From: Microlunatus flavus
Lineage (GTDB): Bacteria > Actinomycetota > Actinomycetes > Propionibacteriales > Propionibacteriaceae
Direction: 5' to 3'
Length of the DNA: 64,000 bases
Assembly (NCBI RefSeq): GCF_900110855.1
Contig: NZ_FOFA01000001.1
Coordinates: 248,001 to 312,000 of the forward strand
The notes beneath the pieces are model-generated. The model searched no databases. It saw only the letters and a list, made by a program, of their open reading frames with translations, and was not told where the DNA came from. This document shows positions 61,196-64,000 of this stretch, piece by piece (within the stretch, counting starts at the first letter, position 1; every line of letters begins with the position of its first letter). Both the position numbers and the translations under genes were made by a program.

Positions 61196-62401
61196 GTGAG
61201 CTCCGCACCCGGCGTCGTCCGGCACCTCGCCGTCGCCCAGGCCTTCTTCATCGCGGCCTCGAGCGTGGACCTCACGCTCACCGGGATCGTCGGGGCCTCG
61301 GTCGCCCCGCGCCCCGACCTGGCCACCCTGCCCTTCAGCCTGCTCTTCGTGGCCGGCGGGCTGACGACGTTCCTGGCGTCGCGGAGCATCGGCCGCTTCG
61401 GCCACCGGGCGACCTTCGTCGCGGCCGGCCTCGTGGCCGCCGGCGGCGGCACGATCTCGGCGCTGGCGATCGCGCGCGGCTCGTTCGTCCTGTTCTGCCT
61501 CGGTACGGCCGTCGTCGGCGCCTCCAACGCGACGGCCGGCTACTACCGCTACCTCGCCGCCGACACGAACCCGGCTACCCGCGCCCGCGCCGTCAGCACG
61601 GTCCTCGCCGGCGGCCTCGTCGCGGCGCTGGCCGGACCGTTCGTCGCCACCGCGCTGCGCGACGTCACCCGTACGCCGTACGTCGCCTCCTACCTGCTGG
61701 TCGCCGCCCTCGGGCTGGGCGCCGCCGCCTGGAACACGCGGCTCCGCGTCCCCGCCCCCAACCCCTCCGGCGGTCCGCACCCGAGCGTGGCGACCGCGCC
61801 GCCCCGGGCGTACGGCGTCCTGTGGCGCCAGCCGGTCCTGCTGCTCGGCACCGTGGCCGTCGTCACCGCCGCCCTCACGATGCTCGCGCTGATGACGGCC
61901 GGGCCGATCCTGGGCCTGAACGCCGGACGCACGCCCGGCCAGGCGGCCCTGGCGATCCAGCTGCACCTGGTCGGGATGTTCGCGCCGGGCTTCGTCGTGC
62001 CGCGGGTCGTCGGGCGCCTCGGCGAGCGCCGGGTCGCCGCCCTGGGGTGCGCGGTGATCGTCGTCGCCGGCCTGGCGGCCGCGGGCGGGGCCGCTCTCCC
62101 GCTCTACCTGACGGCGATGTTCGCCGTCGGGGTCGGCTGGAACCTCGCCTACTCCGGCGGCAGCGCCATGATCGCCTCGGCCTACCGCCCCTCCGAGCGC
62201 GGCCGGGTGCAGCCCGTCGCCGAGGTCCTCGGCATCGCCGCGCAGGTCGGCGGGTCGTTCGCGGCGGCGGGGTTCACGACCGAGACGAGCTGGCGGGCCC
62301 TCGGCTGGGCCACGGTCGCGGTGGCCGTCGTCGTGGGGACCCTGCTCGTGGCGCACCGCGCGCGGGTCGAACCTCCGCCGGCGGTCGACGCCCCGGCGTG
62401 A
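61196..62401 (+). CDS. MFS transporter
   Basis: A 401-residue major facilitator with 12 probable helices. The first helices read RHLAVAQAFFIAASSVDLTLTGIVGASVAP. The loop SRSIGRFGHRATF stands in for motif A and GASNATAGYYRYLAADTNPATRARAVSTVLAGG follows. It looks like a drug or metabolite exporter of the YcaD/YbjJ breadth. It starts with GTG at 61196 and runs divergent from the AraC gene, which may regulate it. Confidence 0.85.
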   Translation: MSSAPGVVRHLAVAQAFFIAASSVDLTLTGIVGASVAPRPDLATLPFSLLFVAGGLTTFLASRSIGRFGHRATFVAAGLVAAGGGTISALAIARGSFVLFCLGTAVVGASNATAGYYRYLAADTNPATRARAVSTVLAGGLVAALAGPFVATALRDVTRTPYVASYLLVAALGLGAAAWNTRLRVPAPNPSGGPHPSVATAPPRAYGVLWRQPVLLLGTVAVVTAALTMLALMTAGPILGLNAGRTPGQAALAIQLHLVGMFAPGFVVPRVVGRLGERRVAALGCAVIVVAGLAAAGGAALPLYLTAMFAVGVGWNLAYSGGSAMIASAYRPSERGRVQPVAEVLGIAAQVGGSFAAAGFTTETSWRALGWATVAVAVVVGTLLVAHRARVEPPPAVDAPA

Positions 62402-62413
62402 CGGGGAAGCCGC

Positions 62414-62863
62414 TCAGGCCGGCTGCGCCGGGTGGGCCGCCAGGACCTTGTCCAGCAGCAGCCGGAGCTGCTCGCGCTCGTCCACGTCGAGCGCGGCGAG
62501 CAGCTCGTCCTGCACGCGTCGGGCGCTCCGCTCGAGGCCGGCGAGGCGGGCCGTCCCCGCGGGGGTCGCCGTCAGCACCTGACGCCGTCCGTCGTCGGGG
62601 TCCTGCGTGCGCGCGATCAGCCCCTCCTGCTCCAGCCGGGTGGCGATCCGGTTGACGTTCGCGCGGTCGAGCCCCAGGCTCCGGCCGATCTCCGCCTGGC
62701 TCAGCGGCCCGAGCTCGTCCAGGGCGGCCAGCACGGCGAAGTCCGACCTCGCCTCCAGCGCCATGTGCGCGGCCGTCAGCCGGGCGCCCAGTGTCGCCAC
62801 CCGTCCCGCCTGCCAGCTCGCGAGCGCGCGGAGCCGGGCCGGAGCGGCCTGTGGCTGACTCAT
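62414..62863 (-). CDS. MarR-family transcriptional regulator
   Basis: A 149-residue winged-helix regulator. The recognition helix region is LSQAEIGRSLGLDRANVNRIATRLEQEGLIARTQDPDDGRRQVLTATPAG, with the wing DPDDGRR. N- and C-terminal helices make the dimer interface. The ATG at 62863 has GGAGG 5 nt upstream. It is divergent from the SDR gene, and two matching palindromes lie between the start codons. MarR proteins usually release DNA on binding a phenolic or oxidised ligand, and the SDR may modify that ligand. Confidence 0.9.
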   Translation of the reverse strand: MSQPQAAPARLRALASWQAGRVATLGARLTAAHMALEARSDFAVLAALDELGPLSQAEIGRSLGLDRANVNRIATRLEQEGLIARTQDPDDGRRQVLTATPAGTARLAGLERSARRVQDELLAALDVDEREQLRLLLDKVLAAHPAQPA

Positions 62864-62876
62864 GCTCCTCCAAACT

Positions 62877-62919
62877 GTTGTCGACACCAACGAGTTCCCT
62901 GTATGTTGTCGGCAACAAC
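62877..62919. promoter_or_regulatory. pair of MarR-type operators
   Basis: GTTGTCGACACCAAC (62877-62891) and GTTGTCGGCAACAAC (62905-62919) share GTTGTCGxCAxCAAC with start points 28 bp apart. They overlap a plus-strand promoter candidate with -35 TTGTCG (62878-62883) and -10 TATGTT (62902-62907, 18-bp spacer). Autoregulation and control of the SDR gene are inferred. Confidence 0.7.
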
Positions 62920-62938
62920 GAAACGACAGGAGACCGCC

Positions 62939-63733
62939 ATGCCCATCCTCACAGCCCCCACCACCACGACCTCGACCGCACCCACGGGTTCGACCGCCCG
63001 GACCCGGGTCCTGGCGGGCCGCCGCGTGCTGGTCCCCGGCGGCACCGGGGCGGTCGGCGAGGGCGTCGTCCGCGCGTACCTCGACGCCGGCGCGGACGTC
63101 GTCGTCCCCTCGCGCAGCGCCGTACGCGCCGCCGAGCTGCACGCGCTCCTCGGTCCCGAGGACGCCGCCCGCCTGCACGTCTTCGAGCACGACTACACCA
63201 CGTTCGCGGGCGCGGGGTCGCTGGTCGCGACGATGCTCGACCGGCTCGGCGGCGTCGACGACGTCGTCGCCCCCATCGGCGGGTGGTGGGCGGGCCGGAG
63301 GCTCACCGAGGTGGAGGACACCGACTGGCAGAGCGCCTTCGTCGGTCTCGCGACGACGCACCTGGCGGTCGCCCGGGCGGCGCTGCCGCACCTTCCGAGG
63401 CAGGGCGCGTACGCGGTGGTCGTCGGGCAGTCGGCGCACCACCCGGTGCCCGGGAGCGGGCTGGTGAGCATGGAGCAGGCCGCCGTGCTGATGATGCAGC
63501 GAGTGCTGGCCGCGGAGGCCGGGGACGAGGCCCGCGTCTTCGCGCTGGTCCTGGGTCCCGTCCGCACCCGGGCCGTCGCCGGCGAGCCGGCCTGGGTCAG
63601 CGCCGCGCAGGTCGGCTCCGTCGCGGTCGCGCTCTCCGCCGACCCGAGCCTCACCAGCGCGGAGCTCGGCCTGGGCGACGGCGACGCGGCCCGCGCGGTG
63701 CTCGAGGAGCTGGCGGACCGGACGGGCCGGTAG
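62939..63733 (+). CDS. short-chain dehydrogenase/reductase
   Basis: A 264-residue SDR with cofactor motif LVPGGTGAVGEGVV (about 31-43). The active-site triad is incomplete: the usual YxxxK is replaced in VSMEQAAVLMMQ, so no catalytic Tyr-Lys pair is visible. IGGWWAGRRLTEVEDTDW occurs where NNAG usually lies. It may be an atypical reductase or a non-catalytic NAD(P) sensor. The ATG at 62939 follows AGGAG by a few bases. Controlled by the adjacent MarR protein by inference. Confidence 0.8.
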   Translation: MPILTAPTTTTSTAPTGSTARTRVLAGRRVLVPGGTGAVGEGVVRAYLDAGADVVVPSRSAVRAAELHALLGPEDAARLHVFEHDYTTFAGAGSLVATMLDRLGGVDDVVAPIGGWWAGRRLTEVEDTDWQSAFVGLATTHLAVARAALPHLPRQGAYAVVVGQSAHHPVPGSGLVSMEQAAVLMMQRVLAAEAGDEARVFALVLGPVRTRAVAGEPAWVSAAQVGSVAVALSADPSLTSAELGLGDGDAARAVLEELADRTGR

Positions 63734-63841
63734 CGCCTCCGCGCTCCGGGGTCGCGAGCGGGCCCGTACGCGCGTCGGCGGGCTGATCCGTGCGGGGCCC
63801 GGCCCAACCACTAGGCTCCGGAGCGACGAAGGGGAGGCAGC

Positions 63842-64000
63842 ATGGCGGAACAGGGAGTGGGCGAGATCGTCCGCGCCATCAGTGACGACGTCAAGGAGCT
63901 GGTGCGCGACGAGGTCCAGCTGGCGAAGGCGGAGCTCGTCCCGGCCGCCAAGGCGGGTGGCATCGGCGCGGGCCTCCTGGCCGGCGCGGCCTTCTTCGGC
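63842..64000 (+). CDS. holin-like membrane protein (DUF1469/Holin-X type), cut by window end
   Basis: The first 53 residues read MAEQGVGEIVRAISDDVKELVRDEVQLAKAELVPAAKAGGIGAGLLAGAAFFG. An amphipathic helix with VKELVRDEVQLAKAEL leading into a membrane segment is the pattern of actinobacterial phage-holin-like DUF1469 proteins, often found beside acsA-region genes. GGGGAGG lies 5 nt before the ATG. Partial. Confidence 0.75.
   Translation, partial: MAEQGVGEIVRAISDDVKELVRDEVQLAKAELVPAAKAGGIGAGLLAGAAFFG

Overview
The window is chromosomal DNA of a very GC-rich actinobacterium, with GC well above 70% by eye. GTG starts are frequent and GTGA/ATGA/TGATG stop-start overlaps are common. Gene content fits Propionibacteriales/Nocardioidaceae or a close relative: a Tad-type pilus locus in the order known from Mycobacterium Rv3660c-Rv3654c, a K+-insensitive H+-pyrophosphatase, a topA-tmk-holB-PSP1 neighbourhood, a SigF-type sigma factor and a CebR-type sugar operon. 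I see no insertion sequence, prophage, CRISPR array or rRNA. There is one tRNA, tRNA-Thr(CGT). The genus is inference.

Layout. 1-2.3 kb: a NUDIX hydrolase, a start-less remnant frame, a CmtR-like metal sensor coupled to a Cys-tailed CDF transporter, and the tRNA. 2.4-14.8 kb: mostly one minus-strand housekeeping block. It holds an ATP-binding-deficient acyl-CoA-synthetase fragment and a DUF7059-type methyltransferase, then topA, a CYTH/CHAD-like gene, tmk, holB, a BLUF photoreceptor, a PSP1/RicT-like gene and a secreted TAP-like hydrolase. 14.9-23.4 kb: hppA, then the ssd-tad pilus locus. The divergent region upstream of the pilus locus carries a perfect CRP-type box and two DnaA-like boxes. 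23.9-29.9 kb: a methyltransferase, an aldehyde dehydrogenase, a glutaredoxin, a RecQ-type helicase and a baeRF-family protein.

30-43.2 kb is a heptose and surface-glycan region. It has two HldE paralogs, GmhA, GmhB, three family-9 glycosyltransferases, a family-4 glycosyltransferase, UppP and DedA. The six-gene heptose operon at 37.5-43.2 kb is tightly coupled and has a SigB/SigF-type promoter (GTTT-N15-GGGTAC). The manganese catalase on its other side has a weaker promoter of the same kind, and a SigF-family gene lies at 46 kb. 43.4-51.9 kb holds mixed accessory genes, including a CDP-glycerol glycerophosphotransferase, a glycosyltransferase, two transporters or dehydrogenases and an aldo-keto reductase.

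52-58 kb is a cellobiose-type (ceb) uptake and hydrolysis operon: binding protein, permeases, GH1 beta-glucosidase and LacI regulator. A strong promoter is overlapped by two tandem TGGGAACGTTCCCA operators. Both permeases are fused into one reading frame through an in-frame 18-bp tandem repeat, which is an unusual arrangement. 58-64 kb: acetyl-CoA synthetase, an AraC/VOC pair, an MFS transporter, and a divergent MarR/SDR pair with two matched operators. A holin-like membrane protein is cut by the window end.

A palindromic element with a 32-bp perfect core occurs twice (43.2 and 60.2 kb), each time between convergent genes.
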